Source: Desulfolithobacter dissulfuricans
GTDB taxonomy: Bacteria; Desulfobacterota; Desulfobulbia; Desulfobulbales; Desulfobulbaceae
Assembly (NCBI RefSeq): GCF_025998535.1
Contig: NZ_AP024233.1
Coordinates: 1,214,217-1,278,216 of the forward strand
Length of the DNA stretch: 64,000 nt
Reading direction: 5' to 3'
Numbering within the stretch: position 1 is the stretch's first letter; each line of letters starts with the position of its first letter. The notes under the pieces are model-generated. The model searched no databases. It saw nothing but the letters and a program-made list of their open reading frames with translations, and had not been told where the DNA came from. The position numbers and the translations under genes are program-made. Positions 36,998 to 45,983 of this stretch are shown here, one piece after another.

Positions 36998-37411
36998 ATG
37001 AAACAGGGATTTGTATTACTGGTGGCAACCACGCTGGTATTCACCTGGGCGGTGGCTGTCTCCCAGGCGAGGCCGCGCAAGCGTTATGATGAGCGGACAA
37101 AGATGTGCCGGTTGATCGCTGACGGCAAACTGGACTGGAACAGCGAGCCCTGGGGCATCGGCGGCCAGAAATTCCGTGAGGTGTGCAAGAGCTGCCATAC
37201 CAGGAATAACGATAAGGGCGCCCCGTTTCTTCATTCGGAATCCCATACCTCCGAGGGGTGGAACCGGATTTTTTCCCGTCGCCGGGCGGCCTGTGCCCGG
37301 GACGGTTCCTGGAATGCCCTGACCGAGGAAGAGATACTTATGGTAAATGATTATCTCTACCGTAACGGCGACTGGACCTACGATCCCAATGATGCCGACT
37401 CCTGCGGCTGA
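36998..37411 (+). CDS. Small periplasmic monohaem c-type cytochrome
   Basis: 137 aa with a signal peptide (cleavage near SQA) and one haem-binding motif CKSCH near residue 65. A later Met in EEILMVNDYLYRNGDW may be the sixth haem ligand, and extra Cys residues (including CG at the very C-terminus) are unusual. TGGAGG lies 5 nt before ATG 36998. It may serve as a periplasmic electron carrier. It is followed by two tandem terminators, so it is monocistronic. Confidence 0.82.
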   Translation: MKQGFVLLVATTLVFTWAVAVSQARPRKRYDERTKMCRLIADGKLDWNSEPWGIGGQKFREVCKSCHTRNNDKGAPFLHSESHTSEGWNRIFSRRRAACARDGSWNALTEEEILMVNDYLYRNGDWTYDPNDADSCG

Positions 37412-37419
37412 TGACCTTT

Positions 37420-37447
37420 TTTCTCCCGGTCGGGAGAAATCTTTTTT
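37420..37447 (+). terminator. First terminator after the cytochrome gene
   Basis: TTTCTCCCGGTCGGGAGAAA forms a tight hairpin, followed by TCTTTTTT. Confidence 0.78.
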
Positions 37448-37460
37448 ATTGCTTCTCTCC

Positions 37461-37506
37461 CTCTTTTCCCGGGCCAGTCCGTTTCGGTCCGGGAAAAGAG
37501 TTTTTT
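37461..37506 (+). terminator. Second terminator after the cytochrome gene
   Basis: A 12-bp perfect stem (CTCTTTTCCCGG / CCGGGAAAAGAG) with a 16-nt loop and six T residues. Together with the preceding hairpin it isolates the cytochrome transcript. The rest of the gap to 37850 shows no recognised gene. Confidence 0.82.
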
Positions 37507-37850
37507 AATCTTTCCGCTCCTCCCTTCGGGGCTACTTTCCGTCCACCTGCACGATCGTTCTCGCCGTGATGATCACCCATGTCCGTTACATGGTTCCGGT
37601 TTCTTTCCATGTCCTGATGCTGGACAGGGAATCTATCCGGACACCTCTCCCGCTGTCCACTTTCTGGGCACCGGAAGATGGGTACGGATTTTCATCCCCG
37701 GCAGAGGCTGTGAACAGGTACTGGATCCGTGTATTTCGAACCGTTTTTCAAAGAGGTGGCACAGATGATGCAATCTTCCAGGGCAGGGCGCCGCTGTTGT
37801 AACCGGTTGTGGCGTGGTCTCAGGATCTCAAGGCGGAGCAGGTATACGAA

Positions 37851-38498
37851 ATGAAAACATACACCACGGAAAAACGATACAAGATCCTGATCATCGGGGC
37901 CATGGTGATCAGCATCACTCTTCTCCATCTCTCCTTTTCTCACGACAGCGCACGCAGTCATGTTGTCGCCAGGGAACTCTATTTTCTGCCTGTGATTCTG
38001 AGTGGTTTCTGGTTCGGGCTCCGGGGAGGCCTGCTGACATCCCTGGCGGTGACAGCTTTCTATCTGCCCTATTCTCTGTTCCACTGGCAGGGGCTGACCG
38101 CCGATGACCTGGATCGGATCCTGGAGATCATTCTTTTCACCGTGGTCGGGGTCACTGTCGGTATCCTGCAGGACAGACAGAGAGCCCGTGCCCGGGAGAA
38201 AATAGAGGCGCTCCGGGCCATGGCCGGTTCCGTGGCCCATGAAATGAACAGCCCGCTTTTTGTGGCCATGGGCACCCTGGAACTGCTCAAGGACGATTTT
38301 GATCGGGAGTCGGAGCCGTACCTTGAGCTACAGCACACGCTGAAGAATCTGAAAGAACTGAAAACCCTGATCCGGAAGATAAGCCGGATCGACCGGTACA
38401 CACCCATGGACTATGACGGGAGCTCGGTAATTCTGGACCTCTCGGGTTCCGGACCGGCTGAACCTGCGGCCCTGCAGGGGACCAGGGGAACCGGTTGA
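37851..38498 (+). CDS. Membrane protein with kinase dimerisation/H-box domain but no ATPase domain
   Basis: 215 aa. Three to four membrane segments (about 12-110, MASE/DUF4118-like, with YFLPVILSGFWFGLRGGLL) lead to a helix containing AGSVAHEMNSPLFVAMGTLELL, a histidine-kinase H box with its His. The frame stops about 65 residues later, before any HATPase N, G1 or G2 box, and only 32 bp remain before the convergent gene. It is therefore a genuine short protein or a C-terminally deleted kinase. It could act as a phosphotransfer or dimerisation partner. ATG 37851 is preferred over 37809 because the first helix begins close to it. Confidence 0.65.
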   Translation: MKTYTTEKRYKILIIGAMVISITLLHLSFSHDSARSHVVARELYFLPVILSGFWFGLRGGLLTSLAVTAFYLPYSLFHWQGLTADDLDRILEIILFTVVGVTVGILQDRQRARAREKIEALRAMAGSVAHEMNSPLFVAMGTLELLKDDFDRESEPYLELQHTLKNLKELKTLIRKISRIDRYTPMDYDGSSVILDLSGSGPAEPAALQGTRGTG

Positions 38499-38530
38499 GG
38501 GAGATTCTTCCCGGTTCTTCTCTTCGGGAG

Positions 38531-39217
38531 TCAGTTGGCCTTGAAATAGGGGCACCTGCTTTCACGGCAGCCATGGGGATGGAGAGCGGCATGGGTACAC
38601 AGAGTCCCTGAGCTGACGGGCAGTCCACTGCCGTACCTGGCGTTGAAAAAGGCAACCGCCACCTCGAGGGCAGCCCGCACATAGGCCTTGCAGCAGCTTG
38701 GTCCGGTTAGGTTGGTGATGGCCCTGACCACGCCGCTGACAAGTTCCATGGTGGCCCGCTGTTCTTCGCCATAGCCGCAGCGCGAACCGTTATATACCGC
38801 CGCACAGGCCCCTATGGCCGGTGCAATGCCACAGATGCCTGTGAGGCCGCAGTAGCCCCCGTGGGCCTGTTTCGCGGTACGCTGGAAGACCTCCCTGATA
38901 TCCTCCTTTTCAAGCCCCATGCTTTCCCGGTTGACCAGGGCTGCCATCAGGGCTCCTCCGGCGATAAAGGCGTGTTGGCAACCGAGCATGGGCAGGTTGG
39001 GCAGGGTCATGGCCTGCCAGGCTATCTGCTGGGGATCGGTGGAGGTGGTGGTGTTGATGATCTCCTCGATCACCTCCATGGTATCGCGATTGTGACACCG
39101 CTCACAGACAAAATGGCCGTCCGGACAACTGATATAGCCCTGGTCCTGCCGGCCGCAGTAATGACAGCTGACGGCCACGGGTTTATCCAGGTAGCGCAGG
39201 GTGTTACCGCATATCAT
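38531..39217 (-). CDS. DUF5714 domain protein (Cys-rich), start uncertain
   Basis: 228 aa from ATG 39217. The N-terminal part is a zinc-ribbon-like Cys cluster (ICG, CHYCG, CPDGHFVCERCH); the rest is an Ala/Gly-rich helical domain with GGYCGLTGICGIAPAIGA, a CCK motif and a Cys-rich end. DUF5714 proteins occur in anaerobes, often next to radical SAM or methyltransferase genes, with no known activity. Beginning at 39217 would cut the first Cys of a CMICG pair. The frame is open upstream to an in-frame TGA (39299-39301) with no start codon, and an ATG at 39340 overlaps the previous stop. It is the last gene of a four-gene ArsR operon. Confidence 0.75.
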   Translation of the reverse strand: MICGNTLRYLDKPVAVSCHYCGRQDQGYISCPDGHFVCERCHNRDTMEVIEEIINTTTSTDPQQIAWQAMTLPNLPMLGCQHAFIAGGALMAALVNRESMGLEKEDIREVFQRTAKQAHGGYCGLTGICGIAPAIGACAAVYNGSRCGYGEEQRATMELVSGVVRAITNLTGPSCCKAYVRAALEVAVAFFNARYGSGLPVSSGTLCTHAALHPHGCRESRCPYFKAN

Positions 39218-39336
39218 GCAGTTTTTTTCCTGCCGGCCGAGACCGGGTTGGACAGGGGCGCTCTTTTTCCGGTGATCTCCGGAAGTCTTCCGCGGCTTTC
39301 AGCCGCCGGCCCGTAACGAGGTGGGGTTAAGGGTAA

Positions 39337-39651
39337 TCATGGTTCCTCCCGCTGTATCAGTCTGATTATTTTATTCTGTGGTGCGGTCGAGCTTGCCTGC
39401 ATGGCGACCCGACCCTCTCTGGTCAGCTTGCTCACTATAAAGATGACCGATTCCCGTTTGAGTTTGAAGTGGGTGGCTATGCTTTCCGGATCCACCCGGT
39501 TCCGGATGGTGATGAAATCGAGGATCAGCTGTTCCGTGTCCCGGAGCCAGTCATCAAAGAGAATCTGCAACTCGGCGGTGGCATAGCTGCCCAGTTCGTG
39601 GGTGTGGCTGATGGCTGCCAGGACCTCTTTGCTCATTTCAATGGGATTCAC
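39337..39651 (-). CDS. Small helical protein with winged-helix-like C-terminal half
   Basis: 104 aa, not matched to a named family. The C-terminal half (DPESIATHFKLKRESVIFIVSKLTREGRV) reads like a winged-helix DNA-binding domain; the N-terminal half is helical. Its stop overlaps an ATG at 39340 (ATGA). It is the third gene of the ArsR-55aa-104aa-DUF5714 set, with 24 bp from the previous stop, and could be a second regulator. Confidence 0.65.
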   Translation of the reverse strand: MNPIEMSKEVLAAISHTHELGSYATAELQILFDDWLRDTEQLILDFITIRNRVDPESIATHFKLKRESVIFIVSKLTREGRVAMQASSTAPQNKIIRLIQREEP

Positions 39652-39675
39652 GCCTGAATCCGTGCATTTCTTGAT

Positions 39676-39843
39676 TCAGTACTCGACCATATCCACCACC
39701 GAGTGTTCCTTCTCGCTTCTGTCGATGATCTGCTGGAGCAGTTTCTTTTTCTCGCCATGATCAAGATCCTGCAGTAGAGAACTGATCAGATTGCCAAGGA
39801 GTTCCTTCTGCTGGCCGGGTCTGGGGGGTGCTTTGTCGTTCAT
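39676..39843 (-). CDS. Short charged protein in the ArsR operon
   Basis: 55 aa (start 39843, overlapping the ArsR stop as ATGA). Helical and charged: ELLGNLISSLLQDLDHGEKK followed by LLQQIIDRSEKEH. No known domain was recognised. Tight coupling to the ArsR gene supports a real gene. Confidence 0.6.
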   Translation of the reverse strand: MNDKAPPRPGQQKELLGNLISSLLQDLDHGEKKKLLQQIIDRSEKEHSVVDMVEY

Positions 39844-40184
39844 TTTGTCCTTCCTCCGGATACCCATCCGTCGCCATGGACCAGATGCAGAGGGTTGGTT
39901 TCGGCGGTGATTCCGCTCTCGAGCCCGGCAACCCGCGACAGCTCGCCGATGAGGTCGTATAGCTCAGGGTTGACAAGATTGTAAAAGATAAACGGCCCCT
40001 GCCGGCGGGTCTCGACAATCGTGGCGTTTCGCAGGGCGCGGAGGTGGAAAGAAACCAGGGTCTGGGACAGGGCGGTGGCCTGGATGATCTCAGTGACCGA
40101 CAGGGAACCCTTGCCGATGGCATGGATGATAAGCAGCCTGTTGGCATCACCGAGAGTCTTGAAGAATTGCGCAAGCTGTTTCAT
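39840..40184 (-). CDS. ArsR-family transcriptional regulator
   Basis: 114-aa winged-helix protein. LAQFFKTLGDANRLLIIHAI opens the fold, SVTEIIQATALSQTLVSFHLRAL is the DNA-reading region, and ETRRQGPFIFYNL the wing. Unlike the 27.9-kb regulator it has no Cys, so thiolate metal sensing is excluded. It leads a four-gene operon and is divergent from the P-type ATPase. A candidate operator lies just upstream. Confidence 0.85.
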   Translation of the reverse strand: MKQLAQFFKTLGDANRLLIIHAIGKGSLSVTEIIQATALSQTLVSFHLRALRNATIVETRRQGPFIFYNLVNPELYDLIGELSRVAGLESGITAETNPLHLVHGDGWVSGGRTK

Positions 40185-40532
40185 GGATAGTCTTCATTAT
40201 ATTGACAACTGTTTATATGAGCCATTGCTAATATGATAGAGGTTGTGCTTCTCTTTGTCAAGCGGTTGATGTCTTAATCCAGGACACTTGAAAGTGCGGC
40301 ACCGTGAATTAGTGTCTAATTTTTAGACGGTTGGTTTTGATAGAAAAACAGGTGGATAATAAAAAAAGTTGGAAAAAACATTTAACATCAGGTGATTGGG
40401 TATTGCAAGCAAAAGTAGCACGTTGTGGCATGGATGCTGCTGCGTGTAAGATACGAAAAAATATCAACTAGCAGGGTGGTCCCGGAGAACTGAGCAGGGC
40501 CATCCGCACCGACAGGCAAGGAGGTGCGCACG
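40185..40532. promoter_or_regulatory. Divergent arsR / P-type ATPase regulatory region
   Basis: 348 bp with several sites. A 20-bp imperfect palindrome ATATTGACAACTGTTTATAT (40199-40218) just before the ArsR start is its likely operator. GACACT/AGTGTC (about 40284-40317) and a perfect dyad GTCTAA-TT-TTAGAC (40315-40328) could be upstream activator sites for the ZraR-like protein. The sigma-54 promoter at 40426-40441 is listed separately. Confidence 0.5.
40426..40441 (+). promoter_or_regulatory. Sigma-54 promoter of the Cu/Ag ATPase gene
   Basis: GTGGCATGGATGCTGC carries GG and GC separated by exactly 10 nt (GG 40427-40428, GC 40439-40440), about 100 bp before the ATPase start. A sigma-54 activator of the ZraR type is encoded four genes downstream. 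Confidence 0.65.
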
Positions 40533-42994
40533 ATGACCGCCATGAAAAACACAGATCACAGTCATCATTACCATGGCCACAAACATGAATACGTCGATCC
40601 GGTCTGCGGTATGAGCACTGGAGATAAAGATGCATTCATTGCCCATGCACAGGATGACACAACCTGGTATTTCTGCAGTGAACATTGTTTGACAAAGTTC
40701 AGAAAGCAGCAGGAGAATTACCTTACAAAGCAGGTAGACGATACTGCTTCCGTAAAAGAAGGGGTGTACAGTTGCCCAATGCATCCCGAAGTGGAACAGG
40801 ATGGTCCCGGTAATTGTCCGAAATGCGGTATGGCCCTTGAGGCAAAGACACCGGCTCCGGTGAGTGGCAGAATCCAGTACACCTGTCCCATGCATCCGGA
40901 AATTATCCAGAACGAACCGGGTACCTGCCCGATATGCGGCATGGCACTGGAACCTGTGAGCTTTCCTGCTGGTATGGAAGATGCCAATCCTGAATATGAG
41001 GATATGCGGAACCGTTTCCAGATCTCGGCCGTGCTGGCTCTGCCTCTGGTAGTTATTGCCATGCGTGACATGCTGCCGGGCGGCATGGTTCTCGAAGAAT
41101 TGGCTTCTGATAAAATTCTGAGTTGGTTGGAGTTGATTCTCGCCACACCGGTCGTGCTCTGGGCTGGCTGGCCTTTTTATGTCAGGGCTGTGCAGTCAGT
41201 GAAAAATCGCAGCCTCAACATGTTTACCCTCATCGGGCTTGGCGTCTCGGTTGCCTTTGTCTACAGTCTGATCGGCGTACTGTTACCCGGTATTTTTCCT
41301 GCAAATATGCGTGGACCGGATGGTTCGGTGGGGTCTATTTTGAGGCGTCAGCAGTGATAGTCACCCTGATTCTGCTTGGCCAGGTTCTGGAACTCAGGGC
41401 CCGCAGCCGTACAGGAGCCGCTATCAGGGCGCTTCTTGATCTGTCGCCCAAAACGGCCCGCAAGATCAGGGGCGATGGTACGGAGCAGGATATCCCGCTG
41501 GAAATGGTACATCCCGGAGACCTGTTACGGGTTCGTCCAGGAGAAAAGATACCTGTGGACGGGGTGGTGGTGGAGGGCGTTTCCACAGTGGATGAATCCA
41601 TGATATCCGGAGAACCTCTGCCTGTGGGCAAAAAACCGGGCGATCCGGTGATCGGCGCCACGATCAATGGAACCGGCAGTCTCATCATGAAGGCGGAAAA
41701 GGTGGGAAGTGATACGCTGCTGTCCCGGATTGTTCATATGGTTTCCGAAGCCCAGCGCAGCAGAGCGCCTATTCAGAAGCTTGCTGACCAGGTGGCCGGC
41801 TGGTTTGTGCCGGTGGTTATTGCCATTGCCCTGCTCGCCTTTGTTGTCTGGTACTTTATCGGTCCAGAGCCGCGCCTGGTCTATGCGCTTGTCGTGGCGG
41901 TATCCGTACTGATTATTGCCTGCCCCTGTGCCCTTGGCCTGGCGACCCCCATGTCCATCATGGTGGCAACCGGCAAGGGCGCGACACTCGGTGTTCTCTT
42001 TAAAAATGCAGAAGCCATCGAGACACTGCGCAGAATCGACACCCTGATAGTGGACAAGACCGGCACTCTGACCGAAGGAAAACCTCGCCTGACCCGAGTG
42101 GTGACCAGCGAAACGGTTGATGAAAACGACCTGCTCAGGCTTGCGGCCAGTCTGGAAAAATCAAGCGAACATCCTCTTGCTGCGGCAATCGTGGCCGGAG
42201 CGGAAGAACGGAAGCTCCATCTGACGGAACCCGTTGATTTCCAATCGCTGACCGGGAAGGGAGTTGCCGGAACTGTTGAGGATCGCCGGGTTCTGCTTGG
42301 TAACGACAAATTGCTCAACCATTATATGATTGAGTCGGGAAATCTGGCGGAAAAAGCCGAATCCATGCGCAAAGAGGGGCAGACTGTGATGTTTGTGGCG
42401 GTTGACGGCCAAGCGGCCGGACTCATTGCCGTAGCCGATCCGATCAAGGAATCGACTCCGGAGGCTATTCGCCGGCTGCATGCCGAGGGGATCACCGTTG
42501 TCATGCTGACCGGAGATAACAGGGCAACGGCCGAGGCTGTGGCCGCGAAGCTGGATATAGATCAGGTGATGGCGGAAGTTTTGCCGGAAGAAAAGGCGCA
42601 GACTGTCAAGTTGCTCCAGGACAATGGCCAGATGGTGGCCATGGCTGGTGACGGTATCAACGATGCCCCGGCACTGGCCCAGGCCCATGTGGGGATCGCC
42701 ATGGGTACCGGTACGGATGTGGCCATGGAAAGTGCTGGCGTGACTCTTGTCAGGGGTGACCTGACCGGTATTGTCCTGGCTAGAAAACTGAGTCGGGCGA
42801 CCATGGCCAATATCAGGCAGAACCTTTTTTTTGCCTTTGTGTATAACGCGCTCGGGGTGCCGGTGGCAGCAGGAGTTTTGTATCCTGTTTTCGGTATACT
42901 CCTTTCACCGGTTATTGCAGCGGCGGCCATGAGTTTCAGCTCTGTTTCCGTGGTGCTCAATGCACTGCGTCTAAGATCCGTACGGATAACATAG
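40533..42994 (+). CDS. copA: Cu/Ag-translocating P-type ATPase (CopA/SilP-like), interrupted by a one-base frameshift
   Basis: P1B-type ATPase exporting Cu+ or Ag+. A His-rich N-terminus, a YHS domain (EYVDPVCGM) and two HMBD modules (CPMHPEV...CPKCGMALE and CPMHPEI...CPICGMALE) precede the membrane core. The transport motif [10 protein letters not shown], phosphorylation site DKTGTLTEG and hinge [13 protein letters not shown] are intact. The frame from ATG 40533 (AAGGAGG 8 nt upstream) stops at 41357, while the family continuation [17 protein letters not shown] resumes in another frame. Adding one G at GGGG 41330-41333 restores 820 aa, so a sequencing error is likely. It stands behind a sigma-54 promoter and probably answers to the ZraSR-like pair. 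Confidence 0.88.
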
Positions 42995-43190
42995 TACCAA
43001 AACGAGGTGACGATTTTTTTGCAGCCTCGCGCAGTGCGATCCGTTGCTGCAGAGTGCGAATGCAGACAAAAAACCGTTATCTCGTTTTTTTTGTATAGAA
43101 GACAGGAATTTTCGGTACAATGCAACCAGTAACAGCCCTGAAATAGAATGTGTTCGGGGTATCTGCACTCCCACACCAGCCGTGACTGCC

Positions 43191-44027
43191 ATGCTCCTGG
43201 AGAATATGATTCGACTCGGTATTGCCCTGTCAGTGCTTGTTTTCATGGTACTGTGGGAGAGTGTTGCTCCCAGACGGCGCTCTTCAGTTTCGAAGGGCCG
43301 GCGCTGGCTGATCAACCTGTCTGTGATTGGTGTCGATACGCTGCTTGTTCTGGTGCTCGTTCCGGTGACTGTCATGCATGTCGCCATTGCAGCCCGGACT
43401 GCCCAGTGGGGGCTTTTTAATCAGATAACCCTGCCACCGGGGCTGGTTTTTTTCCTGGCCGTGCTGCTGCTTGACCTGGTCATTTATCTGCAGCATCTCA
43501 TGTTCCATGCGGTTCCGCTGTTCTGGAGACTGCATATGGTGCACCACGCGGATCTCGACATTGACACGAGCACAGGCCTGCGGTTCCATCCCGTGGAAAT
43601 CGTGCTTTCCATTGGAATCAAAATGGGCGCAGTGGCTGCCCTCGGTCCGCCGCCGGCCGCGGTGCTCCTCTTTGAAATCCTGCTCAACGGGACCGCGATG
43701 TTCAATCACGGCAATGTGGCCCTGCCGCAGCAGCTTGACAGAGTGCTGCGTCTGCTTCTCGTCACGCCTGATATGCATCGGGTCCACCATTCCGTGATCA
43801 TCCGGGAAACGAACAGTAATTTCGGTTTTTCTTTTCCCTGGTGGGACAGGATCTTTGGCACCTATCGGTCCCAGCCGTCTGCCGGACATACTGGTATGAC
43901 TATTGGTCTCAGCCAATACCGCGACCCGGCCCGTCTCGGCTTTGTTCAACTGCTGCTTCTGCCCTTTTCCGGCAATCCTGGCTCCTATACTCTGAATCGG
44001 CAGGGAAAAGAGCCCAACCTTAAGTAA
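43191..44027 (+). CDS. Sterol desaturase / fatty acid hydroxylase family membrane protein
   Basis: 278 aa. Four to five membrane segments and the di-iron His boxes of the family: HLMFH, HMVHH, FNHGN and HRVHHS. These enzymes modify lipids or alkyl chains with oxygen in known cases; in a likely anaerobe the substrate and cofactor use are open. ATG 43191 or 43206 may be the start. It lies between the Cu/Ag ATPase and the ZraS-like kinase, so a link to membrane changes under metal stress is possible. Confidence 0.82.
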   Translation: MLLENMIRLGIALSVLVFMVLWESVAPRRRSSVSKGRRWLINLSVIGVDTLLVLVLVPVTVMHVAIAARTAQWGLFNQITLPPGLVFFLAVLLLDLVIYLQHLMFHAVPLFWRLHMVHHADLDIDTSTGLRFHPVEIVLSIGIKMGAVAALGPPPAAVLLFEILLNGTAMFNHGNVALPQQLDRVLRLLLVTPDMHRVHHSVIIRETNSNFGFSFPWWDRIFGTYRSQPSAGHTGMTIGLSQYRDPARLGFVQLLLLPFSGNPGSYTLNRQGKEPNLK

Positions 44028-44042
44028 CCTTTACACTACTCC

Positions 44043-45797
44043 ATGCAGATACCGTCCACCCGAGTGTCCTTTAAACTATCCTGGTCTGCCCTGGCCATAG
44101 TTATTGCCGCATTGATGCTTGGTACACTCCTTGCCATCTCCACGGTGCGTAATCTGGCACGGGAACAGGAAGTCATGAAGAGTTTTCTCCTTGATGAGGG
44201 ACTGGTCCTGATACGCAGTTTCCAGGCCGGAGCAAGGACCTCCATGATGCATCACATGATGAGTTCTTCATCGCCGCTGGAGACGCTGGTCACCGAGACG
44301 GCCAAAACAGATCGTATTGCCTACATTCACGTCATCACCGAAGACGGGGTGGTGCTGGCTACTGCAGGCAGGCTGCCTCCCCGGGACAGGCACCCGGCAA
44401 GTGCGGAGGTGCTGGCAGCCGGTGGGCCGGTCACCACTATCATTGCCCAGGATGAAAATCACAATCCCGTATTTGAGGTTGCTACCGAGTTTCACATGGT
44501 CGATATGGGCAGGCGTGACAGTCCCATGGCATCCATGATGTTTCGCCGCAGGCAACAGTGGATGCAGGCCCAGTTCGGAGAAAATCTCGACAAACGCAAG
44601 GTGATTTATATTGGCCTGTATACCGATGAATTTATCCAGGCCCAGCAGCAGGATCTCCGCCACACCCTGTTCATGGGCGGCCTGCTGCTGCTGCTCGGCA
44701 GTGCTGGTTTCTACTTTCTGTTTCTGTATCAGGGCGCCCGTGTCGCCCGGGCGACCCTTGATACCATGCGTCTCTATACCAGGAGTGTTATTGAATCCAT
44801 GCCGGACGGTTTGATGACCCTGGACTGCGGCCAGCGGATCGTATCGGTGAACGCACGGGCAGCGCGGTTGGCCGGTTCTCCTGCCGGGAAACTGCTTGGT
44901 ATGTCGGTGGACAGGGTGTTTGCCAACTGGCCCGGCGAGCAGATCTGTACGGAACAGGGAGTGGCTGCCCTGGAGTATGAGATGCAGCGGACAGATAACC
45001 GGTCCATTCCTGTCCGGCTCAGCGCTTCCCCCCTGAAGGACCAGGAGGGGAATCGACTTGGTACCGTGGTGATCATCCGCGATATCCGGGAACTGCGGGC
45101 CATGGAGAAGCAACTGGAGCGTTCCCGCCGTCTCGCGGCACTGGGACGAATGGCGGCCGGGATTGCCCATGAAATCAGAAATCCCCTGGGGACATTACGA
45201 GGGTTTGCCCAGTATTTTGGCAATCAGGCTGTGGATGAAAATTCCCGGGAATATGCCCAGTTGATGGTGGGAGAGGTGGATCGTCTGAACGCGGCAATTT
45301 CTGCTCTGCTGCAGTTTTCCAGGCCAAGAGATCCCGAGTTCGGAAAAGTGTATCCCGGCCGGCTGCTCGAAAAGACAGCCAGGTTGCTCGAGCATGATTT
45401 CCGCGCCGGGCATATTGATTTTTTCATGGATATCCAGTGTACCAGGACCATTGTTGCCGATGGCGATCTCCTTCTACAGGTTGTTCTTAATCTGCTGAAA
45501 AATGCACTGCATGCCACCCCCGGTGGTGGTCGTATCAGCCTGGCCTGCATCGAAGAAAAAGATACGGTCCAAATAACGGTTTCCGATTCGGGCAAGGGTA
45601 TGACCCGGGAAGAACAGGAGAAAATGTTTGATCCGTTTTTCACGACCCGGCGGGCAGGGACCGGACTGGGCCTGGCTGTCAGTCACCAGATCGTTGAACA
45701 GCATCATGGGCATTTTGAAGTGGTATCAGCACCGGGCAAGGGGACGAAAATCACGGTGGTGCTCCCCGTAACCCAGAAAAATCAAACTGGAATCTGA
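44043..45797 (+). CDS. ZraS/HydH-like metal-responsive sensor histidine kinase
   Basis: 584 aa. One membrane segment (about 13-33), a periplasmic sensor (about 35-200) with a Met/His-rich patch SMMHHMMSS and HMVDMG, a second membrane segment (about 206-226), a PAS domain (about 245-360) and the kinase core with GIAHEIRNPLGTLRGFA, NLLKNALHA, DSGKGM and GTGLGLAV. The periplasmic Met/His residues suit Cu+/Ag+ or Zn2+ sensing. It is 15 bp after the hydroxylase-family gene and pairs with the sigma-54 response regulator downstream. Confidence 0.88.
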   Translation: MQIPSTRVSFKLSWSALAIVIAALMLGTLLAISTVRNLAREQEVMKSFLLDEGLVLIRSFQAGARTSMMHHMMSSSSPLETLVTETAKTDRIAYIHVITEDGVVLATAGRLPPRDRHPASAEVLAAGGPVTTIIAQDENHNPVFEVATEFHMVDMGRRDSPMASMMFRRRQQWMQAQFGENLDKRKVIYIGLYTDEFIQAQQQDLRHTLFMGGLLLLLGSAGFYFLFLYQGARVARATLDTMRLYTRSVIESMPDGLMTLDCGQRIVSVNARAARLAGSPAGKLLGMSVDRVFANWPGEQICTEQGVAALEYEMQRTDNRSIPVRLSASPLKDQEGNRLGTVVIIRDIRELRAMEKQLERSRRLAALGRMAAGIAHEIRNPLGTLRGFAQYFGNQAVDENSREYAQLMVGEVDRLNAAISALLQFSRPRDPEFGKVYPGRLLEKTARLLEHDFRAGHIDFFMDIQCTRTIVADGDLLLQVVLNLLKNALHATPGGGRISLACIEEKDTVQITVSDSGKGMTREEQEKMFDPFFTTRRAGTGLGLAVSHQIVEQHHGHFEVVSAPGKGTKITVVLPVTQKNQTGI

Positions 45798-45813
45798 TTA
45801 CCATCAATCTTTG

Positions 45814-45964
45814 GCATTGAAACCGGTGTCGACCTCCCTTGTTTCACGGGACGCCATAAACCCGTCCCTGGGGGCTTGACTGTGGCCATCCAGGCCACAG
45901 ACACCCGTGCAACAAGTGAGGTCGACACCTTCATCCATCGGTGGCTGAATTTCAGTGGTAATCA
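45814..45964. repeat. Structured dispersed repeat, copy B
   Basis: 151-bp counterpart of 32897-33049, inserted between the kinase and response-regulator genes. The core is unchanged, but the stem arms read ACCTCC / TGAGGT where copy A reads GGCCTCG / CAAGCCC, so pairing is largely kept. A further inverted pair TGATTACCA (45795-45803) / TGGTAATCA (45956-45964) bounds this copy and may mark its true ends; the left one overlaps the kinase stop codon. Confidence 0.8.
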
Positions 45965-45983
45965 CAAACTGGAAACAGGTGAT

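Noticed and set aside
45814-45964. Integron attC site as an explanation of the structured repeat
   Set aside because: Length and imperfect palindromy fit, but there is no GTTRRRY/RYYYAAC pair at the ends, no cassette array and no integrase.
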